DNA from: Candidatus Nitrohelix vancouverensis
GTDB taxonomy: Bacteria; Nitrospinota; Nitrospinia; Nitrospinales; VA-1
Reading direction: 5' to 3'
Assembly: GCA_015698305.1 (NCBI GenBank)
Contig: CP048620.1
Span: 3,060,001-3,124,000, forward strand
DNA: 64,000 nucleotides
Made by a program: the position numbers and the translations under genes. The notes under the pieces were generated by a model. That model was not told the origin of the DNA. It searched no databases and saw nothing but the letters and a program-made list of their open reading frames with translations. Every line of letters starts with the position of its first letter. The stretch's first letter is position 1. Shown one piece after another: positions 25,036 to 34,136 of the stretch.

Positions 25036-26079
25036 ATGATCAAGACCATCGAATACATCGACGACATCGTTCGCATGATTGACCAAACCCGTTTGCCCGG
25101 CGAAACGACTTTCGTCGATTGCAAAACTATCGAAGACGTGGGCGATGCTATCAAAACCATGATCATTCGCGGCGCCCCTGCGATCGGCGTCGCCGCCGCG
25201 ATGGGCGTCAGTCTCGAAGCGCAGGCGATTCAGGCCAATGATTTCGAAACCTTTTACAGTCAACTCGAAAAGAAATGCGCCGTGCTTGCGCAATCGCGGC
25301 CTACAGCCGTCAATCTGGCCTGGGGCATTGAGCGCATGAAATCCGTCGCCCGCGATAATAAAAATCTTCCCCTCCCGCAACTGCGCGAACGTCTCAAACA
25401 GGAGGCTCTGGATATTTGCAAACAGGACATCGCATCGAATATGGCAATGGGAGAGTTTGGTCAAACGCTCATCGAAGCGCAAAACACTGTGCTGACGCAT
25501 TGCAACGCGGGCGCGCTCGCTACCGCAGGCTTTGGAACCGCGCTCGGCGTCATTCGCGCCGCGATGAACGCCGGAAAAAATATCAAGGTGATCGCCAACG
25601 AAACGCGACCCTTTCTACAGGGCGCGCGCCTCACCGCATGGGAGCTGAAGGAAGACAAAATCCCCGTCAAATTGATCACCGACAATATGTGCGGGCATTT
25701 GATGAAGAGCGGACAGATCGACCGCGTCGTGGTCGGAGCCGACCGCATCGCCGCCAACGGCGACGTCGCGAACAAGATCGGCACCTATATGGTCGCCGTC
25801 ATGGCGCACCGCCACAACATCCCCTTTTACGTCGCCGCGCCGATTTCTACGCTCGACCTGTCTCTGCCTTCTGGCGACGACATCCCCATCGAAGAGCGCT
25901 CCGCCAACGAAGTGGTGACGATCAATAACAAACGCATCGCTCCTGAGAATATTGAAGTCGGGCACCCGGCCTTTGATGTAACGCCAAACGATCTGATCTC
26001 CGCCATCATCACCGATCGGGGGATCGCCTATCCACCTTACATCGAATCCCTCAAGGCGCTCGCAGAGTTGAAGCAATGA
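25036..26079 (+). CDS. mtnA: S-methyl-5-thioribose-1-phosphate isomerase
   Basis: A 347-residue enzyme of the eIF2B-like isomerase family that converts methylthioribose-1-phosphate to methylthioribulose-1-phosphate in methionine salvage. Diagnostic segments are IIRGAPAIGVAAAMG, LTHCNAGALATAGFGTALGV with the catalytic cysteine, NETRPFLQGARLTAWEL, and VGADRIAANGDVANKIGTY with the catalytic Asp. It is the fourth gene of the yggT run. The other salvage enzymes are absent from the window, apart from a possible upstream MTA-acting phosphorylase-like protein at 18.9 kb. Confidence 0.95.
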   Translation: MIKTIEYIDDIVRMIDQTRLPGETTFVDCKTIEDVGDAIKTMIIRGAPAIGVAAAMGVSLEAQAIQANDFETFYSQLEKKCAVLAQSRPTAVNLAWGIERMKSVARDNKNLPLPQLRERLKQEALDICKQDIASNMAMGEFGQTLIEAQNTVLTHCNAGALATAGFGTALGVIRAAMNAGKNIKVIANETRPFLQGARLTAWELKEDKIPVKLITDNMCGHLMKSGQIDRVVVGADRIAANGDVANKIGTYMVAVMAHRHNIPFYVAAPISTLDLSLPSGDDIPIEERSANEVVTINNKRIAPENIEVGHPAFDVTPNDLISAIITDRGIAYPPYIESLKALAELKQ

Positions 26080-26101
26080 CTCTTCAAGGAAAGATCGCTC
26101 C

Positions 26102-27091
26102 ATGAAAGCGATGATTCTGGCGGCGGGATTTGGCAAGCGTCTGCAACCTCTGACCGACTTGATCCCCAAGCCAATGATGCCCGTTCTCAACCGGCCCTTG
26201 CTGACCCATACGCTCGATATTTTGCGAGCCGCGGGAATTCATGAGGCGGTGGTGAACCTGCACCATCTCCCTCAAACGGTCGTGGATTATTTTGAGTCGA
26301 GTCGACAAGACGACATCCGTCTTAACTTTCTGGTTGAAGAAAAAATCATGGGGACCGGAGGGGGAATCAAAGCCGCTCAAAAATTCCTGGACGATGGAGA
26401 ACCCTTTGTCGTTATCAACTCAGACAATTTAAGCGACGTCTCACTGAATGATGCGATTCAATTCCATCGCCAGCAGAAAGCCTTGCTGACCCTGGTCGTG
26501 AGACGATTCGGCCCGGACGAATCCTACCGCCGTATCGAGATTGACGCGAAGGGGCGCATCGTCCATTTTCTTGACACGGAACCGCCCGGGCAGGCGGCGC
26601 TTCCTCTCACGCGCGTGATGTTCACTGGAATCCAGATCGTGGACCCTGTTCTCTTCGACTTCATACCGGAAAATACGTTCTGCGGAACGACGGAAGACAT
26701 CTACCCCAAACTGATCGAGCAGGGACTCAACGTTTCGGGTTATTTGCATGAGGGCTACTGGATCGACGCGGGAACCCGCGACGCTTATCTGCAAACCAAC
26801 TTCGACGCTCTGGACGGAAAACTCCCTTCAAGCCAACGCGACGCCACGCAGGCAGAGTCATCGGTTCTCATTGGCAAAGAGTGTCGCATCGCCCCAGATT
26901 GTGAGATCGGCCCGCATGTTGTTCTCGGGGATGGTTGCATCGTGGAAAGCGGGGTCCGTATCAGCCGTTCGGTTTGCTGGGACGGCGTTCATCTAAAGAA
27001 AAACTGTCAAATAGAAAACTGTATTCTCACATCCAATGCCGAGGCGGCGGAAGGCTTGCAACTCCAAGGGCAAACGGTGTTGCCTCGTTAG
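26102..27091 (+). CDS. NDP-sugar pyrophosphorylase with left-handed beta-helix tail
   Basis: A 329-residue nucleotidyltransferase. The N-terminal domain has the signature MILAAGFGKRLQPLTDLIPKPM, a lysine/metal site near VINSDN and GYWIDAGTRDAYLQ. The C-terminal part (about 255-329) contains hexapeptide repeats that form a beta-helix. The pattern resembles mannose-1-phosphate guanylyltransferase or glucose-1-phosphate transferases, but the sugar and nucleotide cannot be fixed from sequence. It follows mtnA by 22 nt, and its last codons overlap the convergent RlmM-like gene by 4 nt. Confidence 0.88.
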   Translation: MKAMILAAGFGKRLQPLTDLIPKPMMPVLNRPLLTHTLDILRAAGIHEAVVNLHHLPQTVVDYFESSRQDDIRLNFLVEEKIMGTGGGIKAAQKFLDDGEPFVVINSDNLSDVSLNDAIQFHRQQKALLTLVVRRFGPDESYRRIEIDAKGRIVHFLDTEPPGQAALPLTRVMFTGIQIVDPVLFDFIPENTFCGTTEDIYPKLIEQGLNVSGYLHEGYWIDAGTRDAYLQTNFDALDGKLPSSQRDATQAESSVLIGKECRIAPDCEIGPHVVLGDGCIVESGVRISRSVCWDGVHLKKNCQIENCILTSNAEAAEGLQLQGQTVLPR

Positions 27092-28023
27092 GCCCGCCCT
27101 GTTGATTCTGCGCGTTTCCACATCCAGGTGAGTTCATGTTTGTTATGGCTCAAATGCAACAGGCGACTTCCGGGGATATCTGCAAAGCGGCGGGCGATCA
27201 ACGGGTCGTACTCTCCCTGAAATTTCACAGTGCAAATCATACGGGCGCATTTCCCGGACTCCACCCACTCGAGCGCCCAGTCGTATAATTTTTCGGGATA
27301 ACAGATTACGTCGGAACAAATCCAGTCCACTGAATCGAACTGACTCGGCCTCTGGGCAAAGGCGTCTCCCTTCTTAAATTCCACGCCCGGCATTTGCAGG
27401 ATGTCTTTTCTCAAAGGCGCCCGGTCCACGCTCAACACCCGCGCTCCCAATTTCTGAATGGCCCAACACCAGCCGCCGGGGGCGCCGCCGACGTCCAGAC
27501 AAAAGTCGCCTTCCTGCGGACGCTCGCCCATGAGCGTACAGGCTTCCCACAATTTCAGATAGGCCCGACTTGGAGGCCCCACGCGATCCTCTACAAATTG
27601 CGCATCGCCGTTCACAAAGGGACTGGAACATTCTGGAGAGGCCAGGAGCGTGTTTGCGTCGAGCAAGGTCCAAGAGCCAAAGGCCGCGCGCGGCAGGGCC
27701 TGGGGAAAGGCGATGGGGTCTGAGGAAATCTGCGCTAACTGTTCCTGAATCAGGGCGGCGCGGCGATGCACCGCCACCGAATAGAGGGACCAGTTTCTCT
27801 GAATTGCTTTCAGTTGTTTGGCCCCGTCAGATATGGATTGTATCGGCAGGAGAAGCGGACGCTTCCAGACATTATGCGCCCAGAAAACTTCCTGCACGGG
27901 TCGATCGGTGAGGATCAGCCGATCATACACCGCAACGACGCCCGCAAGCTCTCCTGCGAGTCGATCCACATAATCAGGCGCGCTGATATATGCGGACTGA
28001 ACGTTTTCTAAATTCCGTTCCAT
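27088..28023 (-). CDS. RlmM/FtsJ-like 2'-O-ribose methyltransferase
   Basis: A 311-residue protein. The N-terminal part (to about 125) is a weakly conserved RNA-binding-like region. The C-terminal FtsJ-type domain has the SAM site DVGGAPGGWCWAIQKLG and a complete K-D-K-E catalytic tetrad: K in RAYLKLWEA, D in CSDVIC, K in CTVKFQGEYD and E in KHELTWMW. The size and domain order resemble RlmM, which methylates C2498 of 23S rRNA. That specific target is inference. It converges with the nucleotidyltransferase gene. Confidence 0.85.
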   Translation of the reverse strand: MERNLENVQSAYISAPDYVDRLAGELAGVVAVYDRLILTDRPVQEVFWAHNVWKRPLLLPIQSISDGAKQLKAIQRNWSLYSVAVHRRAALIQEQLAQISSDPIAFPQALPRAAFGSWTLLDANTLLASPECSSPFVNGDAQFVEDRVGPPSRAYLKLWEACTLMGERPQEGDFCLDVGGAPGGWCWAIQKLGARVLSVDRAPLRKDILQMPGVEFKKGDAFAQRPSQFDSVDWICSDVICYPEKLYDWALEWVESGKCARMICTVKFQGEYDPLIARRFADIPGSRLLHLSHNKHELTWMWKRAESTGRA

Positions 28024-28043
28024 TTCGATTGCCGCTCAAGGTC

Positions 28044-28083
28044 AAAAAAAAAACCCGCCGAAACGCAATCCGCGTTCGACGGG
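28044..28083 (-). terminator. Strong intrinsic terminator after the DUF3386-like gene
   Basis: On the minus strand a near-perfect stem, CCCGTCGAACGC against GCGTTTCGGCGGG, encloses a short GGATT-type loop and is followed by ten consecutive T's. It lies about 20 nt after the stop of the gene at 28104-28781. Confidence 0.85.
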
Positions 28084-28103
28084 CTGAACTGAGAAAAAAA
28101 TGC

Positions 28104-28781
28104 TTAGAGAACTTTATGGCTCGACAGCGTCATCGCATTCACGCAAATCGACCCGTCCTCATTGTTGATAACGCGGCGGTATTTGGGCAAATCGTAAGCG
28201 CCCACGCGCGTGTATTCATCGGTGTAGCTTTCAACGTCTTTCAATCCATCGCCTTCCGGTTTGAAATAATAAACCGTGTAGCGGCGCGTCAGAAATTTGC
28301 CTTCTTCATTCTTAACGCTCTCTTCGACATTGATGGAGAAAGAAAAGCGCGGCGTTTTGCGATTGATCTGATGAATGCGACCGTCTTTAATTCGGTAAAA
28401 AGAGCTCATACCGTCGCCGCCCATTGCGACCGCACGCCCCAGCGGATGCGCGCCATCGTCCATGAAATGCAATTTGTACTTGCCGTCAGACTCTTCAAAG
28501 GATCGAGGGCCGCGATGCATGGCGATCGACGCCATATTTTCCGTCAAAAAGGATTTAGCCGCTTCGCCCTTGCAGTCCGTTTCGATTTCTTTAGGGCCCT
28601 TCACGGTGATTTTGCAGGCTTCCTCAACGCCGTTGATGTTGACCACCACATTGGCGGTGAAACCCTTGAACTCAGCATCCCATCGCGCCGTATTGCCAAA
28701 CACTTCGCGCAAGGCTTCTCGCGCCTTGGGGTCTTCCTCTACAGCGGTTTCAACATCCTTCTCTTTTGCATATGTTGCCAT
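28104..28781 (-). CDS. DUF3386-like protein of unknown function
   Basis: A 225-residue soluble protein. The region REVFGNTARWDAEFKGFTANVVV resembles the start of DUF3386 proteins, best known from cyanobacteria, and the later beta-rich part (FYRIKDGRIHQINRKTPRFSFSI, RRYTVYYFKPEG) fits too. It has no signal peptide and no catalytic motif I recognise. The ATG at 28781 is chosen because a strong GAGGAG lies about 8 nt upstream. It is a single-gene unit with its own strong terminator, which suggests regular, possibly high expression. Confidence 0.75.
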   Translation of the reverse strand: MATYAKEKDVETAVEEDPKAREALREVFGNTARWDAEFKGFTANVVVNINGVEEACKITVKGPKEIETDCKGEAAKSFLTENMASIAMHRGPRSFEESDGKYKLHFMDDGAHPLGRAVAMGGDGMSSFYRIKDGRIHQINRKTPRFSFSINVEESVKNEEGKFLTRRYTVYYFKPEGDGLKDVESYTDEYTRVGAYDLPKYRRVINNEDGSICVNAMTLSSHKVL

Positions 28782-28878
28782 TCGAAATTCTCCTCTAAAA
28801 ACGCTCAAGGCGCCGTATCAGGTTTATTTTAAAAAATTCAAACAATCACGCGAACGAGTTACCGCCAACGTTTCCAAC

Positions 28879-29916
28879 TTAAAAAAAGATTTTAATATCC
28901 GCCTTCTCTTTCAGGCTATCGACGTATTTATTGATCTCATCCTGAGCTTTCTCCGTGAACAAATGCCTCTGAATGGATTCTTCCATGTCCTTGAAGGGAG
29001 CGTATTCGCTGGGACGATTCTCGATCAATTTGGCGATGTGATGACCGTAAGGCGTTATGAAAGGCTCGCTGATTTCTCCGGGTTGCAACTTTTCGAGCGC
29101 TTCATCGAACTCCTCCGGCAAAACGCCCTTATAGACGTAACCCAGATCGCCGCCATTCTCAGAGCTTGCCGTGTCATCAGAATGCTTTTTAGCCATTTCA
29201 GCAAAGTCGGCCCCATCTCTAACTTCCTTCAAAATGTCGCGGATCTTTGCGTCGGCCTTTCGCGCCAATTCCAGTTTTGTCGTTTCTCGATCTGCCAAAG
29301 GCGTTGAATCCAAATATCCCGGAGGAAACGGCGCGATGAAAATATGGCTCACTCGGCGGGAAACCGGACGTAAAAAACGTTCTTTATTATCTTCGTAGAA
29401 TTTTTTGACGTCGTCATCGTCAATTTCGACGCGCCCTTTGATGTATTCGCCAAGGAGCATTTGAGCCAGAGAATCGATTTCCATGGCATGGCGCAAATCC
29501 GCCTCTGAAAAACCGCGTTCCTTGAGGGCTTTCTGAAAATCATCTTCTGATTTATAGGATTTCTTAAGCGCCGCGAATTGCTCTTCCAGTAATTCCGGCG
29601 GCAATTTTTTTTGCTCCTTTTTACTCTCCAGCAAAACCAGTTCGCGAGCGATTTCCTTATCCACGATATCCTTCAGGATGACGGTTTGTTCCTTCGCCGT
29701 GAGAGGACGCTTGTTCATTTTAATGATCCGCTCCAACTGAAACTTGACGTAGCGGGAGTCTATATCCACACCGTTGACGCTGGCGACAATATCGGGAATC
29801 TTCGCCTCGCCGACCAGTCCGTCTCCCGGATCGGCCAAAGCTGTTTGAGTCCAAATCGCTGTACACACCGTCAAAACCGCAACCAAATGCTTCATTTTAA
29901 TTAACTGCCTCAACAT
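28879..29916 (-). CDS. Exported parvulin-type peptidyl-prolyl isomerase (SurA/PrsA-like)
   Basis: A 345-residue periplasmic foldase. A signal peptide ends near TQTALA. A SurA-like helical N-domain follows (IVASVNGVDIDSRYVKFQLE, then ILKDIVDKEIARELVL), then one parvulin domain (SRRVSHIFIAPFPPG ... DTASSENGGDLGYVYKG ... GEISEPFITPYGHHIAKLI), and a C-terminal helix that would complete the chaperone domain. It would help fold envelope proteins. The start at 29916 has GGAGG at a short spacing; ATG 29895 is an alternative that begins the signal peptide directly. It is divergent from the gene at 30246. Confidence 0.92.
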   Translation of the reverse strand: MLRQLIKMKHLVAVLTVCTAIWTQTALADPGDGLVGEAKIPDIVASVNGVDIDSRYVKFQLERIIKMNKRPLTAKEQTVILKDIVDKEIARELVLLESKKEQKKLPPELLEEQFAALKKSYKSEDDFQKALKERGFSEADLRHAMEIDSLAQMLLGEYIKGRVEIDDDDVKKFYEDNKERFLRPVSRRVSHIFIAPFPPGYLDSTPLADRETTKLELARKADAKIRDILKEVRDGADFAEMAKKHSDDTASSENGGDLGYVYKGVLPEEFDEALEKLQPGEISEPFITPYGHHIAKLIENRPSEYAPFKDMEESIQRHLFTEKAQDEINKYVDSLKEKADIKIFF

Positions 29917-30245
29917 CCAGCCTCCAAAGTAGAAATAAACGTTTAACGGAAAGATTACCACTACTGGGCAGACGTTGCAACGACGAGAACCGTCTAAATA
30001 ACAGCGCTCAAAACGCCTGAACAGACTTCTGATTTATCTCCACAATGACAAATTCAGAGCGATCCTGAATCGATACGAATGACACAACAGCGGTAAAATC
30101 AATCAGGTATGTATTATTTGCGGCAAGGACCTTACTCTTGAAAAATCGTTTCATGAATACGGTTTCCATATGCTCTGAAAATCACTACAATGACCTTTTG
30201 AACAAGAAATACTGCTCACGCCAGGCTCGCTCCACTCAATTGCAC
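29917..30245. other. Divergent intergenic region
   Basis: A 329-nt region between the parvulin gene and the spermidine-synthase-like gene. It contains in-frame upstream codons of the latter (from a TTG at 30138) but no hallmark of the family there. A weak minus-strand TTGCAA/TAATCT pair is the only promoter candidate. I see no RNA gene. Confidence 0.4.
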
Positions 30246-32882
30246 ATGATCCGTAATCCAGCGACTCTCACAATCATCTCCCTCTGCGTTCTCATTTCGG
30301 GAGCGGCGAGTCTGACCTATGAGTTGATCTGGGTCAAACAATTGACCTTGATCTACGGTTCCGCCGTTCACGCCATCAGCGCCGCGCTCTGCGCCTTCAT
30401 GGCCGGCCTGGGGCTGGGCGCCTGGTTGATTTCGCTCCTGCTCAAACGTCTCAAAGATTCCTACGGCCCGCATTTCCCGCTTCTTCTGTACGGGCTGTTC
30501 GAAGGGGCGATCGGTCTTTATGGATACGTCTTCCCCTGGGCGCTTGAGCAGTTGGCTTCGACCTACCCTTCCATGCTGGCTGTGGCGGGCGAATCCACCT
30601 TCGCGCTTCACTTCATGGAGTTTATCGCCAGCGCCGCGCTCATGTTGCCGGCAACGCTGATGATGGGGGCCACTCTGCCCCTGCTGGGCGACTGGTTCAT
30701 TCAAAACCGGGAATCGGCGATCCTCCCGCAAATCGCGCGTCTGTACTGGCTGAACACGCTGGGCGCGGCGTTCGGCTGCGTGTACGGACAACTGATCGCC
30801 GTGGAATGGTTCGGCGTTCGCGGAACGACTCTTTCCGCAGTCCTGGCGAATACGCTCGTCATGGCAATCATTGTCGCGACTTTTTTCATACTCAGGCGAA
30901 GCCCCGACGATGATCGTGTGGAACTCTCTGAATCGCCTTCGGAGTCTTCGCAAGCTCCTGATGAGCAAATTTCAAAATCCATTCAATGGATGGCTCTGGC
31001 GCTCTTCATTTATTCCGGGATGGTCGCGCTCTCCGCTGAAATATTATGGACGCGGATTCTCGTCTTCCCGCTCGGGAGCGCGCTCCATTCATTCGCCTTG
31101 ATACTCGCGACCTTTCTCTTCGGCATCGCTTTGGGCAGTTGGCTTGCGGGGAAAATCCCTCTCAGCAAAAACAGTTTGCAATTATTCCTGTTCATTGAAA
31201 TCGCAATCGGGGCGGTTTGCCTTCTGCAAATCCCCTTCTTCAATCAATTGACGGAATGGACGCAATGGTCCGACCGCTTGTTATACGAACTCGACAACAC
31301 TGCTTCGCAAACGCTTCTGGTTCGATCCCTGTTTGCTTTCGGTTTCATGCTATTGCCCACGCTCGGATTCGGCATGGCCTTTCCGCTCGCCAACCGAATG
31401 CATCTTTCGCTGTTTGGCTCTATTGACAAAACCATAGGCGGAGCTTACGCCGCCAACACATTGGGAGCGACTCTTGGAACCGTCCTGACGCCCTTCCTTC
31501 TCATCCCCCTGCTTGGGATTCGGGCTTCGTTGTTCGTGATTTTCGCACTCCTTCTTTTCTTTTCGCTTTGCATCGAAACAGCGCGTCGGCGCTGGTCTTC
31601 CAGTAGACAACTGTTGGCGGCAAGCGTCGTCCTCTTCGCGCTCGCCGCCTCAGGCGCGTCGATTCTCGGCGGTCAGCAGGCGCTGGAACCCGGACAAAAC
31701 AATTTCGCCCGTCTCGAAATCAACGTTCCGAAAGAACGCATCAAACTTCTGGACTACAAGGAAGGGGATTTTTCCACATTAAGCGTGGTCGAGGACAGCG
31801 CCACCGGCGCGCGCACGCTTTACGTCAACGGGTTCAGCACCGCCACCGCCTCCGACTCCATAGGCGGCAGCGCCTACATGCAGGCGATGGGCTTCGTGCC
31901 CATGGTCCTGCACCCCGCCCCGAAAAAAGCCATGGTGATCTGTTATGGCACAGGAGCGACGCTGGGAACCGTCGCCCTCTTCCCGGACGCCTCTGTCGAC
32001 GGCGTTGAAATCGACGGGAACGTGTTGTCCCTGTCGCACTGGTTCACGCGCTGGAATCGTCAGGCCCTCGATCGCTCCAATGTCTCCATGAAAATCCAGG
32101 ACGGTCGCTCTTATATGAGATGGACCGACGCCGCCTATGACGTCATCACGCTGGAACCCATGTCCCCGGTTCAAGCGGGAGTTGTGAATCTTTACTCAAA
32201 AGAATTCTACGAACAAGCCGCCCAACGTTTGAACGAAGGGGGCCTCATGATGCAATGGCTCCCCCTCCATCTGGTCAGCCCGGAAGACGCCAGATCTATC
32301 ATCAAAACCTTTCAGGACGTGTTCCCCTACACCTCCGTGTGGAACAGTTTTCTAACCCGCATCGTGCTTCTCGTTGGTTCCAATGAAGCAGTCAGTCTCG
32401 ACCGGAAGCGATTCGATTCTCTCATGGAAGACGCTGATTTGAATGCAACCGCCGCATCCATCGGTCTGCGTTCGTTTCAGGATTTCATGGATTTTTATAT
32501 CAGCGATGGCGCCCGGCTGACAAACTATCTGCAAGATACGCCGCTCATCACCGACGACCGTCCCCTGCTGGAATACTCTTCTGCCGCCTTGACGCCTCCA
32601 TTGAAATGGCAGACCGATGAATCGTTTCTAAACCTTCTGCAGTATCGTATCGGCCAGCGTCCGCCTTTGAAAAATGCGGCGCCCTGGGAGCAAGAGAGAT
32701 TGATGAAGGAATTTGAAATGAGGAGCGCGCAACGCCTGGCGGTGTTCTCCAAACGCTACGAAGGCCCCGGCGCGCAGGAATTTCTAAAAGGCGATTACTT
32801 CAAAGGATTGCAAACGGTAAAAGAGCATCTTGAACAAAGAGGCGAGCGACCCATCTCTTTAAAAGACGCCAAGTGGGAGTGA
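30246..32882 (+). CDS. Membrane protein fused to a spermidine-synthase-like domain
   Basis: An 878-residue protein. The first 500 residues hold about twelve membrane helices in two similar halves (SGAASLTYELIWVKQL and YSGMVALSAEILWTRIL), as in the fused MFS/spermidine synthase family. The C-terminal domain (about 530-760) has a Rossmann SAM-like fold: LYVNGFSTATAS, ICYGTGATLGTVALFPDASVDGVEID, DGRSYM. In true aminopropyltransferases the gatekeeper motif is DSSDP, but here the equivalent reads LEPMSP, so the catalytic Asp appears to be lost and the reaction is unclear. I chose the ATG at 30246, which fits the family N-terminus; upstream in-frame codons are an alternative. Confidence 0.85.
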   Translation: MIRNPATLTIISLCVLISGAASLTYELIWVKQLTLIYGSAVHAISAALCAFMAGLGLGAWLISLLLKRLKDSYGPHFPLLLYGLFEGAIGLYGYVFPWALEQLASTYPSMLAVAGESTFALHFMEFIASAALMLPATLMMGATLPLLGDWFIQNRESAILPQIARLYWLNTLGAAFGCVYGQLIAVEWFGVRGTTLSAVLANTLVMAIIVATFFILRRSPDDDRVELSESPSESSQAPDEQISKSIQWMALALFIYSGMVALSAEILWTRILVFPLGSALHSFALILATFLFGIALGSWLAGKIPLSKNSLQLFLFIEIAIGAVCLLQIPFFNQLTEWTQWSDRLLYELDNTASQTLLVRSLFAFGFMLLPTLGFGMAFPLANRMHLSLFGSIDKTIGGAYAANTLGATLGTVLTPFLLIPLLGIRASLFVIFALLLFFSLCIETARRRWSSSRQLLAASVVLFALAASGASILGGQQALEPGQNNFARLEINVPKERIKLLDYKEGDFSTLSVVEDSATGARTLYVNGFSTATASDSIGGSAYMQAMGFVPMVLHPAPKKAMVICYGTGATLGTVALFPDASVDGVEIDGNVLSLSHWFTRWNRQALDRSNVSMKIQDGRSYMRWTDAAYDVITLEPMSPVQAGVVNLYSKEFYEQAAQRLNEGGLMMQWLPLHLVSPEDARSIIKTFQDVFPYTSVWNSFLTRIVLLVGSNEAVSLDRKRFDSLMEDADLNATAASIGLRSFQDFMDFYISDGARLTNYLQDTPLITDDRPLLEYSSAALTPPLKWQTDESFLNLLQYRIGQRPPLKNAAPWEQERLMKEFEMRSAQRLAVFSKRYEGPGAQEFLKGDYFKGLQTVKEHLEQRGERPISLKDAKWE

Positions 32883-32890
32883 GGGCTCGA

Positions 32891-33547
32891 TTAGAATGGC
32901 TTCCCTGAGTTCCTGTATTTTTTTTGAAGTTTCAGGGACTTTTCAATTTCTTCAGGTTCCGCCACTCCGTTTTCGATCAGAAGCGAACCGATGAGAGGGC
33001 GAGGCGTTTCCGACTGCTGTCGCAGGAGCGCCGCGTCAATGTGAGAGCGATCAATTCCCGGGTTCACAAAGGTCAGCAAGACCTCTCCCACCAGAAATTT
33101 CTTTTTATTGGGTTTGCGGACCGATTTCTCCTGTCGCTTGTCATTCGGATCGCGCGCCGCAGATTGTAAAGGCGATACTGAGTGCTGTTTCACCCGGGCC
33201 GTGTCCCAGCCCAGCCACTGATAAATTTTCTGACGAGTCAACAGCGTCGCTTCGCCCATTAAATTGACGATCAATTTCACGACAAACAGCAGGACCAGAG
33301 CAAGAAAAATGCCAACGATGGTCCCGAAAAAAACACGGGTCTTTTGATCGCTCGCCTTCATCGCTTCTGCAAAGGGCCCCTCCAACTCTTCGTTTTTTTC
33401 TATCAGCCAGTTGGACAAAGAACCCGCAATTTTATCAAAGTCGCCGGACAAGCCGCCTTGATCCTCCATCTCATACTCAGCCGCCGTCGCCAGAGAAGGA
33501 AGATCGAAGCAGAAGAACGAACAAATGATGACCGCCAGTCGCAACAT
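32891..33547 (-). CDS. Exported/membrane protein with MshEN-like C-terminal repeats
   Basis: A 218-residue protein with an N-terminal signal peptide (to about SLATA), a soluble segment, one membrane helix (about 74-95) and a basic cytoplasmic part. The C-terminus contains two tandem stretches of the LVGEVLL...IDAALLRQQ / PLIGSLLIENGVAEPEEIEKSL type, which resemble the MshEN c-di-GMP-binding motif of type II/IV secretion ATPases. That reading is by eye. It is the third gene of an M1 peptidase-LRR operon, 16 nt after the LRR gene. The function is not recognised. Confidence 0.7.
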   Translation of the reverse strand: MLRLAVIICSFFCFDLPSLATAAEYEMEDQGGLSGDFDKIAGSLSNWLIEKNEELEGPFAEAMKASDQKTRVFFGTIVGIFLALVLLFVVKLIVNLMGEATLLTRQKIYQWLGWDTARVKQHSVSPLQSAARDPNDKRQEKSVRKPNKKKFLVGEVLLTFVNPGIDRSHIDAALLRQQSETPRPLIGSLLIENGVAEPEEIEKSLKLQKKYRNSGKPF

Positions 33548-33563
33548 TGGGTTCCGCCTCTGA

Positions 33564-34136
33564 TTATTCCAGAATCATATTCGGCACATTCTTGAACGCT
33601 TCGGATTCCTTGATCGCCTTGATCGCCTCTTCGCCCATGCCATTGCCAAACAGGTCCATATAGTTCAGCGCCGACAAGGTCGAACTTTCCGCCAGCGCCT
33701 GTGCGCCTTCATTGCCAATATGGTTTTGCGCAAGATCCAGACGCTGTAAATTGACCAGTTGAATCGATTCCGCGATGGCCTTTGCGCCGTCCGGGCCAAT
33801 ATCATTCTTCCATAAATCCAGATGCGTCAAGCGCGACGCCAAAGGGGAACGGGCGAGCGAAATGATCCCCGCGTCGCCAATGCTGTTGCGCTGAAGGATC
33901 AGAACTTTCAGGCGATTCAACACCGGCGAGTCCGCCAGCGCCCGCGCGCCGCGATCCGTGATATTGTTGCGCTCCAGGTTCAACTCCTCGACGCCGTCGA
34001 GGTCCGGGTTCTGCGCCAGGTATTCCACCCCTTCATCCCCGATGTATTTGAGATGGAGGTCCAGAACTTTGCCTTCGCGGCTCAGACATTGTTGAACCAG
34101 CGTCTCCACCGGCTGGTCATTGAATTGTTTTTTCAT
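33564..34136 (-). CDS. Leucine-rich-repeat protein (ribonuclease-inhibitor type)
   Basis: A 190-residue soluble protein with about five 28-residue LRRs of the RI type (LxxLDLxxNxIGxxGAxALAES), capped at both ends. RI-type LRRs form a curved solenoid that binds protein partners. It has no signal peptide. Its start overlaps the stop of the upstream M1 peptidase gene by 4 nt (ATGA), indicating translational coupling. It is probably a docking or scaffold protein for its operon neighbours. Confidence 0.85.
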   Translation of the reverse strand: MKKQFNDQPVETLVQQCLSREGKVLDLHLKYIGDEGVEYLAQNPDLDGVEELNLERNNITDRGARALADSPVLNRLKVLILQRNSIGDAGIISLARSPLASRLTHLDLWKNDIGPDGAKAIAESIQLVNLQRLDLAQNHIGNEGAQALAESSTLSALNYMDLFGNGMGEEAIKAIKESEAFKNVPNMILE

